Source of the DNA: Zelonia costaricensis
Lineage: Eukaryota; Euglenozoa; Kinetoplastea; Trypanosomatida; Trypanosomatidae
Assembly (NCBI GenBank): GCA_030849075.1
Contig: JASAOO010003558.1
Span: 90,949 to 154,948, forward strand
Direction of reading: 5' to 3'
Length of the DNA: 64,000 nt
This document shows, piece after piece, positions 1 through 9,750 of this stretch. Position numbers and translations under genes: made by a program. The notes beneath the pieces are model-generated. The model was not told the DNA's origin, searched no databases, and was given only the letters and a program-made list of their open reading frames with translations. Numbering within the stretch: position 1 is the stretch's first letter; the number at the start of each line of letters is the position of its first letter.

Positions 1-1026
1 GCAGACGTCAGGCGTCGTGAGTGGCGGGGTGTGCGGACGTGACGCGGAGCGGGCCGGGCTGGAGCTCGGGGCGGCGCGGCGCTGCCTCACGAGCCGCGGT
101 GGCAGTGCAGCCACCTCTGCCTGTGGAGCGGCTTCTCTAGCCGCAGCGGGGGGAGACGGGGATGGGGAGGAACGGAGGCGCACGTAATCGTCCTGCATGG
201 CGTAGAGTACCGTCGTGCTGTTGAGCTGCGCACCACGGCGCTTCTCCGCCGTCTCCGCATTGTTGTTGGCCACGTCGACCACACCGCCCTCGTGACGGCC
301 GTGCACGTGAGCGCTGGGAGGCGACGGGGAGCTGGGCGGGGGCAGCGCCTCCATTGAGAAGGCGCACAGGCGGTCCTCTGCGGCGTCGCCGGCCGCGTAC
401 GGCGGCAGCGATGGCGAAGCACGCGCGGCGCTCTCTGACGTCGCCGGTGACGCCTCCTGCTGGGCCGAGGCTCGACAAGATGGCGAAGGAGGCGGCGACG
501 CGCGCGTGGGCACCGCAGCGGCAGCTGCTGAAGACGAAGTCACATGACGCGAGGAAAGGCGCGCCAGAAGCCGCTCCCGCTGCTCCTCTGCGAGGCCCCG
601 CTCCATCTCCAAGATGCGCCGCTGTCGCTCCGCCTCGCCGACCGCCGTGTGCGCTTGTGCCTCGGCCGCTCGCACCTCCGCAGGGGAGGCGGTTGGTGTC
701 TCTCCCGACACGTCACCGGCCCACCACGTGTACGTGTGCGGGTGCGAGCCGGCGGCCGGCAGCCCTACGGCGCCTTCGGCTGCAGGGTTGATACTGCTGT
801 ATGGCCCATAGGGATAGTCGCTGGGGTACGCCCCCGGTGCGCTCACCGCCGTGTACAGGCTCGGTGATATCGACGGGGTGGGGGTGAAGGAGAAGAGGGC
901 GGAGGGGTTGCCGCGTATGGGAGAGGGGCCCCCACGGTGGCGGCCTGCCGGTGGTGAGCGGGATGAGCGGCGAGGTGTGGCATCGCTGAAGGAGAGGGCG
1001 GAGAGAAAGCAGTCGTCTGAGGGCAT
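1..1026 (-). CDS. Unknown Ser/Pro-rich protein, N-terminal 342 codons (C-terminus off the left edge)
   Basis: The frame is open from an ATG at 1026 to base 1 with no stop, so only the first 342 residues are visible. The N-terminal 110 residues are rich in Ser, Pro, Gly and Tyr. Residues about 115-158 are Ala/Glu/Arg-rich and probably helical, possibly a short coiled coil. The rest is Ala/Ser/Pro-rich with no zinc, kinase or membrane motif. Codons are strongly G/C-ending, unlike the simple sequence to the right. A pyrimidine-rich stretch ending in CAG lies 30 nt upstream, a plausible spliced-leader acceptor that supports this start. No family is recognised and no function is proposed. Confidence 0.75.
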   Translation of the reverse strand, partial: MPSDDCFLSALSFSDATPRRSSRSPPAGRHRGGPSPIRGNPSALFSFTPTPSISPSLYTAVSAPGAYPSDYPYGPYSSINPAAEGAVGLPAAGSHPHTYTWWAGDVSGETPTASPAEVRAAEAQAHTAVGEAERQRRILEMERGLAEEQRERLLARLSSRHVTSSSAAAAAVPTRASPPPSPSCRASAQQEASPATSESAARASPSLPPYAAGDAAEDRLCAFSMEALPPPSSPSPPSAHVHGRHEGGVVDVANNNAETAEKRRGAQLNSTTVLYAMQDDYVRLRSSPSPSPPAAAREAAPQAEVAALPPRLVRQRRAAPSSSPARSASRPHTPPLTTPDVC

Positions 1027-1055
1027 CGTGGCGACACATGCGGTCTGCACGGCGC

Positions 1056-1057
1056 CT
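1056..1057 (-). promoter_or_regulatory. Predicted spliced-leader acceptor AG
   Basis: In the RNA sense a C-homopolymer (13 G on the plus strand, 1110-1122) and then CTCCTTCTGTGC lead into this AG, 29 nt before the ATG at 1026. This is the usual trypanosomatid layout of pyrimidine tract, first AG, then short 5' UTR. Inferred, not mapped. Confidence 0.5.
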
Positions 1058-2003
1058 GCACAGAAGGAGTAAAGTTGTGTGTGTTTGTGTGTGTATGTAC
1101 GAAGAGTGAGGGGGGGGGGGGGAACGGTGAGATTTAGTAGGCCAGCTCAAGGAAGGGGAGGGACAAGGTGCCGTCTATGTGACCGAGAGAGGGATGCGCG
1201 GTCACGCGGGACACCCCTGCAGGAGAAGCGCATGCTCGACTCGAAGGGAGCGAGGAGGGTGGAGGTGGGGGGGGGGGGCGTTGACCAGCAGAGCATTCGC
1301 GTTTCAGTGTGCGTCAGCTACCGATCTGCACAGTCAAAGTGCAGATCCATTTTTTGTTTGTTTGTTTTCTTCGAGGGGTGTGTGGAGCGTGCGTCTGTAG
1401 AGCGCCGCGGACAGCAACTGCTTGTGTGGTGTAGCAGGCGCTTGGGGTGGGCTCGAAACAGAGGGCGGTTGGGAGTGCGCTCGTGGACGATGTTGAGGTG
1501 AGGGGAGGGCACGCGTCCTTCACAAAGGACAAGAATGAAGAAGTGAAGTGTTTGGCAAGATAGTAATCTGCCCTCTTTCCCCCTCCTCTTTCCCTCCCTT
1601 GACGGACCCCTGTTGTGCGGTGTCACGCCGGTCGATGGTTTATTCAACTCCGCCTGAACATAGCTAGGGTGAAGAGATGGGACACTGCAGTGCTCCCGCG
1701 GATGGCGCCGCACCGCTGTGGAGGTGTTGGTGGGTGCCGTAACGTGGGAACGGGCAGAACGGACACTCACTTCCCTGCAGATACGAACCAAAAAAAAAAA
1801 AGCGAAAAGGGAAGAAACACGCAGGAGAGTGTGCTGATGGCGCACGGATGCACGAGGTTGATTGTAGAGAGGTAGACGGAGGGGGTGGGGGTGGGGGACT
1901 GCGCCACGAGCACGGACGAAATGGGTGGCGAGTGATCTCGCGTTTGCAGCGGAGGAAAAGTAGACGGCAGCCGGTAAAGGAGACACGCGCCCAGCGAGCT
2001 GCG

Positions 2004-2029
2004 ACACACACACACACACACACACACAA
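2004..2029. repeat. (CA)n microsatellite
   Basis: About 13 uninterrupted CA dinucleotides on the plus strand, read as GT in the minus-strand transcript. Confidence 0.9.
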
Positions 2030-2921
2030 ATCAGCAAAACACACGCAGAAAGAGACGCACACACGCAACGAGAAGACAACAATCACACGGACGTCGGCAC
2101 TCGCTCTTGGCTTCTGTTCGCAGCGTCATCGGGTATAGTCCTTGTGAAAAACGTGCTCGAGGCACTCTCCGTGCGATTCGCTTTCTTCGCTTTTTCCCTT
2201 CATCTCAGCTGGACCACAGCCGACAGGAGGGGTCCATCAACACACGCTCACACACGCCGACATCGAATCACGCCAACGCAGTCACACGCACATACCGGAC
2301 ATGGGGCACCGAAGAAACTTCGAAAAGAATAAGAGAATGAAACAGGGGCACGAGGGGTGGGGGGCGGCACGGAGGACGGGAGGCGGACAATGAGAAAGGA
2401 GGAGAAGAGCACAGGCGCAGAGAGTGAGACACACACACAAACACCAAAGGGAGAGAGAGAGAAAGGCGAGAAAACCATGAGGCAGAGGAACAAGAAGACC
2501 GACAAGCCATCACGGAACGGGAGTGGGGGGGAACACAGAGGGTGGCGAACAGCAAGGCACACCTGCATACACCGAGGACACACACACACACAAGCACACA
2601 GTAAGTTCAGTTGCATCTGCTGCCCTCCTGCATGCACACAAACACACAAGAACACACAAGAACACAAACGCAACTGCATACGCACAGACACGCACATCCA
2701 CGAGCCACACGGAGGCTGGGGGGAGGGGGGGGGGCATTTCAAGCGAGGGGGGAGGGGACAGGATGTCTTGCACCGCGTGTGCCCGCCACTTGTTCCCTCA
2801 CAAACGGGAGTAGTGTTTGGCACCACGTCGGCGTCGGAGGCGGCGCCGAGCTCCTCCTCCGCTTCGTCCCTCTGCACCGCCGCTCCTTCCGGGCACTGAG
2901 GGCTGACGAGAGGGCAGGACA

Positions 2922-2939
2922 GCGCTCTGTACAGAGCGC
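2922..2939. repeat. Perfect 18-bp palindrome
   Basis: GCGCTCTGT is followed directly by ACAGAGCGC, a perfect inverted repeat without a spacer. It sits in an island of non-repetitive sequence inside the long gene-free stretch. It could be a dimeric protein site or a cruciform. No known element is recognised. Confidence 0.85.
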
Positions 2940-5364
2940 ACTGCTGGCACACACACACCCGTCTCACGTAGCGCTCCACCCTCGCCACGACACAGACCGG
3001 TGCCGCACACCTCAGCACCGTCGTGCTTGTACGACGCTGCGGGAAGACACATATTGGAACGTGAAAGAAAAAACCAACGGAAAAAAGAAGAGCGCATTGA
3101 CGATGCCGTCGGCGGTGGAGGAGGGTTGCATATACGAGTACAGTGGAGCACAAGGCTCACGAAGGAAGCAAGAACGCACAAAGAAGACACACACACACAC
3201 ACGCAGGAGAAACAGTAGCACACGCGACACGGCGTCCAGTCGAATCGGGAACAGACCGGGGAGGGGGGGGGAGGTCACGTGGATCAACGCGGAGGGAGTC
3301 GGGGAAGGGGAGAGTGGCCACAGGGGGAATGGAGGTTGGAGAGCCGTCGAGGGGGGACGCCGGGGATGGCGACGGTGGGGGCACAGAGAGCACGGAGGCG
3401 GTAGAGCCTCGTCGGTCAAGGCACACACACGCACATAGCGCATGCATGTCCGCCCGCACCATCGCAGCGTGCGGTCCTGTCCGGAGAAACGAGGAGGAGC
3501 GGCGCATCACCTCCGGGAAAGCACAAGAAAACAAAAAAGAGCGACGTGTGGTTGGGGGAGGGAAGGGGGGGGGGAGGATGGGGCGCACTTCTGGGACAGA
3601 GGAGAAGAAAGCGAGCGCGAGCTGGACGCAGTGGCAGGGCAGCGAAACCCGCACAATGGAGAAAAGAGAAACATAGAGTTAGGTGGCTGACGCTGCTCCG
3701 TGTGAGCTGTCTACCGCAGTGGACGTCCGCCAACGTGTACGTCGAGCGCTCTTCCTCTGTCTCACCGTGCAATGGCGCAAGGGCGACATGCACAGGAGAG
3801 AGCGAGTGAGGGAGTCGAGCGGGAGAGGGAGTCGAGCGGGGGGGGGGGGGGGTGGACCGTCAACAAGCGACAAGAGAGGTGATAAAAGCGAAGCAATGGC
3901 GACATGGAAGCGGGAAACACGTAACGACACAACACAAACCTAAACTGACAGAACAGAGAGAGCGAGCGAGAGGGAGAGAGAGAAGCCCCGTGCGAGATCG
4001 CAAGTGCAAACTCACAAACGCAAACGGCAGTCGCCGGCGCTCATGGAGCGCACGACCACCACCACAACCCCCCCCCACCCCTTCCCCCACACACGGGCAT
4101 GCACACGGACCCACACACGCAGGGCGGAGGGGGTGAGACACGCAGCGGCTCGTGCGGGCTGCAGTACACGCAGCACTGAAGCGGAAAGTGGCGGAAAGCG
4201 AATGAGCCGGCGTCGGTGCAGAGAAGCAACACACGTTAGGATCCTCCTCCCCCACCCCTTCGAAACCGTTGACAGCACCACGCCAGGCGGGGCACCGCTC
4301 CAGGAGGCGCCCGCGCAGCGCACCGGGAACGCAAACGGGACTGAGAGAGGTCGGCCGCATGAGGGGGAAGAGGGGAGGACCGGGACAGGGCGAGCAAACA
4401 TGACAAGTGAGTCAAGAGGGGTGAGGGGCAGGCACGTCTTGGTCGAGACGGCGCTATGTAAGAGATACGCACACACACACACTCACAAGGTAGCCGCCGT
4501 GCATGGGGACGACAAGGTGAACGGCGGCCAATCTCATATAAGGGGGGGTGGACTGGACTGTGCACGGTGAACAGGGAAGGGAAAAGAGGAGAAGAGAGGC
4601 GAAGTGAGGCATGCACGATGAACAGGGGAGGGTTAGGGGTCGAGTGGGAAGGGAGGGAGGGGCGGTGGAAGAGAAAAGCATAGCACTGGTGCAGGAGGTA
4701 GTATGGGCAGTGGAAAGAAGCGGAGGAAACGGTTAAGAAAGACGGGGAGGAGGAGGAGGAGGGTGGAGCAGTTGCACGGAAGCAAACACGGTTACCTACG
4801 CCTCGCCGCCTTCCCTGTTTGGCAAGCGAAATGTTGCACACACACACGCACACGGCAAAGGGAGGGAGAGACGTACTCGAGACCCGCACGCAGCACCGTC
4901 TGGCAAAGCAGATGGACGAAGGGGGAGGAGCGGGGAGGCACGGAGAACGGCACGGCACAACCCAAATACACACACGCACCCATGCACACACTCGCACTGC
5001 AGAATCCCCGAACACCGAGGGCACGAGATAGAGAAATGGGGGGAGCGTGCCGCAACACACGGTTACACAACACAGCAATCCCAGAAGGGAAAAGCGAGCG
5101 AAGACGCCTCCGCACTTCAGGACAAGAGGAGGAGTAAAGACGGAAGCGAGGGACGACGACGACGGCGACGAGGGAGCCGTCGGAACGGGGGCAGCAAAGA
5201 TAGCGAGCCCATTGCCAGTTGGGAGGAGGGGGGGGGTGACGGCCCACGCCGACGTGCGACCTTCGTCAGGCGCCGGTCAAGTCACATCAACCTCACCCCT
5301 TCCGCACAGCGGCGAAGCCGCGACAAGAGCAACAAAAACGGGGCGAAGATAGGCCCGGGCGCGT

Positions 5365-7317
5365 CTACAGCACCGCAGACGGCGGCACCTCCTCGAAGCT
5401 TCGCAGCTGGCCGGGGTACAGCCGCACCGTTTGCGCTGCCGCAATGCTCGTGGCGTCGCGGTAGTTGCCATCGCGGGTCACGATGGACCCGACACAGACA
5501 TCCACATACGACCTGCCCACCTCCTCCTCCGTCAGTGTCACCTCGATTTGGTAAATGTTTGTGGCGAGTGCCTTGGCCCGGGACATGTCCGGTAGCACGT
5601 TGACGGCACGACACAGCGGGCACACGTCCTCGGCGGTGCTCGTGTGCTCCTCGATGCAGCTGACGTGGAACCAGTGGTGGCAGCACGTCTCCACCACCGG
5701 CGCGTCGGTGCTGAGCGGACACAGGCAGATGACGCACGTCTCCCCCTCCTCCTCCTCCTCGTCCACTCCAGCAGCATGACGGCTTGTGTAGAGCACACGC
5801 GGCAGCCGGCCGGCCACGGCACCAGCCGAGAGAGCGCCGGTCGCCGCGACGTTGCTCGAGATGGGGTCGTCGCTCAGCGGTGCGGAGGACGTTATCGCCG
5901 GCGATGCGAACGCGACGCGAGACGGCGTTCGCGACTTGCGCCGTGCGACGACGCGCGCGCGCCAGTCCGAGTGCGCGCCGAGCCGCGTCCGCAGCACTTC
6001 CTCCATCTTCTGCAGCCCGACGTGCGTATCGCTGTGACTGAGCACCCACGCGATGGGGCGCGCGCCGAAGGGGGCGATGGCGGCCGTGACCGACACGACG
6101 CAGCAGCCGCCCTCGACGCAGCGCGTTGCGGGCGGCCCGGGAGGCGTACTTGTGAAGGTGCCACTGTCGCTCGACCGGCGACCCGGTGGCCGCGTCGGCG
6201 GGCGGTGCCGCAACGCGCGGCCGCGCGCGGGGCCGTCCTCCGAGCCCGAGCTGCCCGTGGAGAAGCCGCCGCCGCCGGGCTCGGAGAGGTAGCCGCTGCT
6301 CTCTTTAGTGTCGGCGGCGCTGGAGCGGCCGGACGTGGAGCATGACAGCGGCCTCGAGCCCGCCGTGAGAAACGCCGGGAGCATGCTGGAGGTGGGGCGC
6401 GTCATGGACACGCGGCGGTGGTGGTGCCGCGCGGCGGCGATGCGGACACCTGCAGCGCGGCCGAAGACGAAGGGGTGGTGCGGCGCGTGCAGCAGCGCCA
6501 ACAGTGCCTCCCGCTGCTCGGCGTAGAAGGCGACGGCGCAGGCCATGCAGACGTCGAAGCCGTAGTTCATCTTCCGACTGATCTGCGCATCGCTGCGCAC
6601 GTTACGGTCCGCGGCGTTTGCGCTGCTCGTGGACTCCTCAGCGTCGTAGACCATCGCCTGGAAGCCAACCCGGATGCCGCGCAGGTGGCACGTGTCGCAG
6701 CCGTAGCCGGTAGAAACAAAGGCGCAGCCGGGGATGCGGAGTGGGTTGCACAGCTTCAGGTGCACGATGCCCTGGCGATGGGCAAAGGTCATCTGAGGCG
6801 GCAGGCACTCCAGCACCCGCATCACCTCCGTCACGGGCCGCGCAACGATGCAGGCGACGAAGCCGCCGTCGTACTCGAGGTCGGGCGTCTGCTCCAGCGC
6901 TGGAGTCTCGCCGGTGGGGTTCTTGGCAATGTACGCGGCGAGTTCGGCGTTGCGCTGCGTGCTCTGTGCAACGGCGCAGTGCAGGTACTCCTTCAGGAGC
7001 GGCTCCGGTTGGGTTGGAAAGGCCAGTACAGCGTTCAGGAGCCGCTCCACAATGGAGAGGTACGACTTGACGTCAGCGGTGCCGTGGACCAGCATCGCCT
7101 GCATGAAGAAGTCCGTGTACGACTTCCACGTATCCGAGTCGAAGTTCGTCTCCTCCAGCTTCACGAGGATGCGGCGGGCGGTGTAGCGGAGCACCTCAAT
7201 GTACGCGCTCTGCAGCAGCGGCCCGTCAGCGTCGGAGCGCTGCCGTAGGTCCTGCCACAGCTGCGTCGTCCGCTCCACCGCCTGCCTCGCGGTGATCTGG
7301 CGTATCATACTGTCCAT
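5365..7317 (-). CDS. RING-H2 zinc-finger protein, probable E3 ubiquitin ligase (650 aa)
   Basis: The product probably passes ubiquitin from an E2 to unknown substrates. Near the C-terminus (about residues 525-569) is a full C3H2C3 RING: CVIC, then CHHWFHVSC, then CPLC, with normal spacing. A second cysteine pair set, CDTC at 207-210 and CMAC at 257-260, resembles a divergent ZZ-type zinc finger split by an insert. The N-terminal 130 residues look helical; residues about 270-520 are low-complexity Ser/Gly/Pro. The frame stays open upstream without another ATG (33 codons reachable only from GTG), so the start is the first ATG, at 7317, encoding MDSMIRQ. No membrane segment was seen. The RING assignment is firm, ligase activity is inferred and the substrate is unknown. 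Confidence 0.88.
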   Translation of the reverse strand: MDSMIRQITARQAVERTTQLWQDLRQRSDADGPLLQSAYIEVLRYTARRILVKLEETNFDSDTWKSYTDFFMQAMLVHGTADVKSYLSIVERLLNAVLAFPTQPEPLLKEYLHCAVAQSTQRNAELAAYIAKNPTGETPALEQTPDLEYDGGFVACIVARPVTEVMRVLECLPPQMTFAHRQGIVHLKLCNPLRIPGCAFVSTGYGCDTCHLRGIRVGFQAMVYDAEESTSSANAADRNVRSDAQISRKMNYGFDVCMACAVAFYAEQREALLALLHAPHHPFVFGRAAGVRIAAARHHHRRVSMTRPTSSMLPAFLTAGSRPLSCSTSGRSSAADTKESSGYLSEPGGGGFSTGSSGSEDGPARGRALRHRPPTRPPGRRSSDSGTFTSTPPGPPATRCVEGGCCVVSVTAAIAPFGARPIAWVLSHSDTHVGLQKMEEVLRTRLGAHSDWRARVVARRKSRTPSRVAFASPAITSSAPLSDDPISSNVAATGALSAGAVAGRLPRVLYTSRHAAGVDEEEEEGETCVICLCPLSTDAPVVETCCHHWFHVSCIEEHTSTAEDVCPLCRAVNVLPDMSRAKALATNIYQIEVTLTEEEVGRSYVDVCVGSIVTRDGNYRDATSIAAAQTVRLYPGQLRSFEEVPPSAVL

Positions 7318-9750
7318 GCCGCGCTTCTCTCCTCCGCCACTCCTGCCGCCGCTGCTGCCGCTGCTGCCGGTGCTGTTGCTGCCGCCGCTGCCCTCGGGGG
7401 CTCCCGTCGGCGCCACCCCGGGGCCGGTGTGCTGGTCCGTGTTGATGCGGCGAGGTGCAACGTGAATCCACGTCCGCGAGCGAGGAGGGCACCGACGTAG
7501 TATTAGCGAAGCGAAGGGGGGGGGGGGGGGAAATTAGCCGGGAGGTGGGTGAAGGGGGGCCCGAGCCGACTGCGGGAGTCTGCGACAGCGCGTAGGGAGG
7601 CACGCACCACGTCGCAGCCCTTCACAGCCCGACGCTCGAAACTGTCCACGAGACTCTCGCGACTCGACAGCAGAGGCGCAGGAGACCGCCGCCCCGGGGG
7701 GGGGGGGGGGAGCTGCAACACTCTGCGATGTTCCGGGAATACAAAGACCTGCAAAAACAAAATGGGGAAGAGAAAGAGACAGAGAGGGCCCAAGGCTAAT
7801 AGAAGCAGGCAAGCCGGAGGCGGCGCCGTGTCGGTACACGAAACGCGAACCAACCAGCGCAGACACGGAGACGACCAGCACAGGAAGAGCGAGGGAGCGG
7901 CGTGCACACACGCACGCGCAGCAAAAGTGGGAGGTGTGGGGGAAGGGAGAAGGGAGGGGCGTGACAGCGACTGCCACAGATGCAACCACACACACACAGA
8001 CACACAGGCACCCCACCCACACACGCACACAAACAGTCAAAGACACGCACTGGCTATGGCAGACGTGCGGCACTGGCAAAAGGAAAAGCCTTCGGCTCCC
8101 GCGCAAAATCTCGATGCTATGACGCGTACCGCGATGGCTCTCGCTCTCCTTCTGAGTGTGTGTGTGTGTGTTTGCGGTCGGTACGGCGAACGCTGAACAG
8201 CGGCAGAGCAAGCGAGGGCGCCGGTTACCGTGGACGTCGCAGCGGCGACGTGAAGGGTGGGGGAAAGAGGGGAGGGGGGACCAGGGTGCCGCGAGCGAGC
8301 TGGGCTCGGCCGTGCCAGCGGGTGCAGAGGGCGACGGAGAAGGAACAGCGAAGGCGGGCAGGCGCTGCGGTACACTGACCAGCACCCGCTGTGGCGCAGG
8401 AGAGAGAGGGAGAGACAGCGGTGAGAGCGAGCGGCAGTGGTGCCCCGTGCGCTTCCACGACGCACACCACAGGCACGGCGGCACGCGCAAACCCGGCAAG
8501 GGAAGGGCAAAGGCAATCAGGAAAGCGAAGAAAATGAAGAAGTCGGGGTACCGAAAGCCCGCGGTGTTGGGTGCGTGGTCCGGCGTGTCAGGCGTCTCGA
8601 GGATGAAGAGAACTTGGCCGCTGACCTGGTAGGAGAGAAGGGAAGGGAGTGGGGAGTTCGACTCCAGGCAAAGGGCGTGCAGAGCCGGCGCCCACACGGA
8701 ATTCGTTCGTGCGGTTCACTGTGTGCGTGTGTATGCTATTTGCTGTTTGTCCGCTCTTCGTGTATGGTTGTCTAGATGGAGAGTGAGCAAAGTGGAGTCG
8801 AGAAGGTCTTGTAGCGACGCTGCCAGGGGGGGGGCCGTTGCGTACCGCGGCGTTGGCGGGCACGCTGCACAGACCGACACGAAGCAAAAGCAGAGAGATG
8901 GAGTAGACGGAGAACGCCGTGTCACAGGGTGGGCGAGGTTGCAAGTGACGCTTCTTCACCTACCGTGAGTGTATATGTACGTGTGTGTGGCGCTGTGATG
9001 GAGGGTCGAGAGGGGCGTGGTCTGCTCAAGAGTGGGACCTCGCGGGGGGGGGGGGAAGGTGGGGACTACGCAGCGAGAACGTCCGGGGAAGAGAGAGCAG
9101 TGTGGCCGGGTACGCACACGCCAAGGCACGCGTTGAGGGCTTCGTACACTGGTACAGGGTTGGCGTGTTGGAGCCACGCGAATGCTACCTGCACGCGTCG
9201 AAAGTGGGCGCGAGTGGGTGTGGTTGCGTGCATCGTGAACAAGGCAGTCAAAGGGTAGGGGTGAGAGAGGAAGGGAGTGGGGAAGTCGCACGCGTGTGTT
9301 GGAAGGGGAGGAGGGCAGGAGACGCGCACACGAGGCGGGTGCGTACCGGTTTCGAAGTGAGTCGCTGTCCACCAGCGTCACAGCGAGGCGATGCGCGGCA
9401 AGGGCGCGCGCGACGCGTCTGTCGTGACGTGTCGCGTTCTACACATAGATTCGCTCCGCCGCTGGATGCGGCCTCAGCGTCCCCTGCATCGGCATGCGCG
9501 CACCCACGGCAGAGGAGCGGGCCCAGAAGCGCGCGACGCAGGCGCGGTGAGTGTTCGTGGTCGATGTTCTGAGGTGGCAGCCGTGGCGTAGCACTTCCAG
9601 CACGGATGGCTGCAGGCAGCGGTGGGAGCAGGGGAAGAGTGGGCAGAGAGGGGAGGAGCCAGTGGAGGAAGATGACGAGGACAACAAGGAAGGAGGGGGG
9701 GGGGGCGGGGGACCCAACGCGTGGGCAGTGCGCCACGTTCTTCCTCGTCT
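7318..9750. other. 2.4-kb gene-free stretch
   Basis: Lies between the RING gene and the DUF1308 gene. It holds 15-base G-runs at 7516-7530 and 7696-7710, a 12-base G-run at 9044-9055, and CA-rich and GT-rich simple sequence near 7980-8040 and 8155-8175. A 387-codon minus-strand frame spans 7534-8697 but its translation is Pro/Ser/Cys/His repeats with no domain, so I treat it as chance. The patch 9100-9240 is of higher complexity but encodes nothing recognisable. Confidence 0.65.

Larger units (their letters stand above)
1058..5364. other. 4.3-kb gene-free stretch, simple sequence
   Basis: This lies between the partial left gene and the RING gene, so in the minus-strand transcript it is the RING gene's 3' UTR plus intergenic DNA. 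It is mostly GA/CA-rich simple sequence with G-runs (13 G at 1110, 15 G at 3838) and a CA microsatellite at 2004-2029. Open frames here translate to His/Thr, Cys/Val or Pro/Ser repeats and are not credible. Two patches of ordinary complexity stand out, 1620-1760 and 2770-2945. The second holds an 18-bp palindrome. Confidence 0.7.

Noticed and set aside
1318..2082. 254-codon minus-strand open frame
   Set aside because: Cys/Val repeat plus A/T-run translation, no conserved-looking block.
2248..3153. 301-codon minus-strand open frame
   Set aside because: Made of Cys/Val/Ser strings from GT repeats; open by chance in stop-poor GC- and GT-rich sequence.
7318..7416. Gly/Ser-rich 33-codon extension of the RING protein from a GTG
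   Set aside because: No ATG in this part of the frame. The codon bias is coding-like, so a longer N-terminus cannot be wholly excluded, but translation should start at 7317.
7534..8697. 387-codon minus-strand open frame between the RING and DUF1308 genes
   Set aside because: Translation is Pro/Ser/Cys-rich with His-Thr and Cys-Val repeats from microsatellites and homopolymers, with no domain; a hydrophobic patch near its start is not enough.
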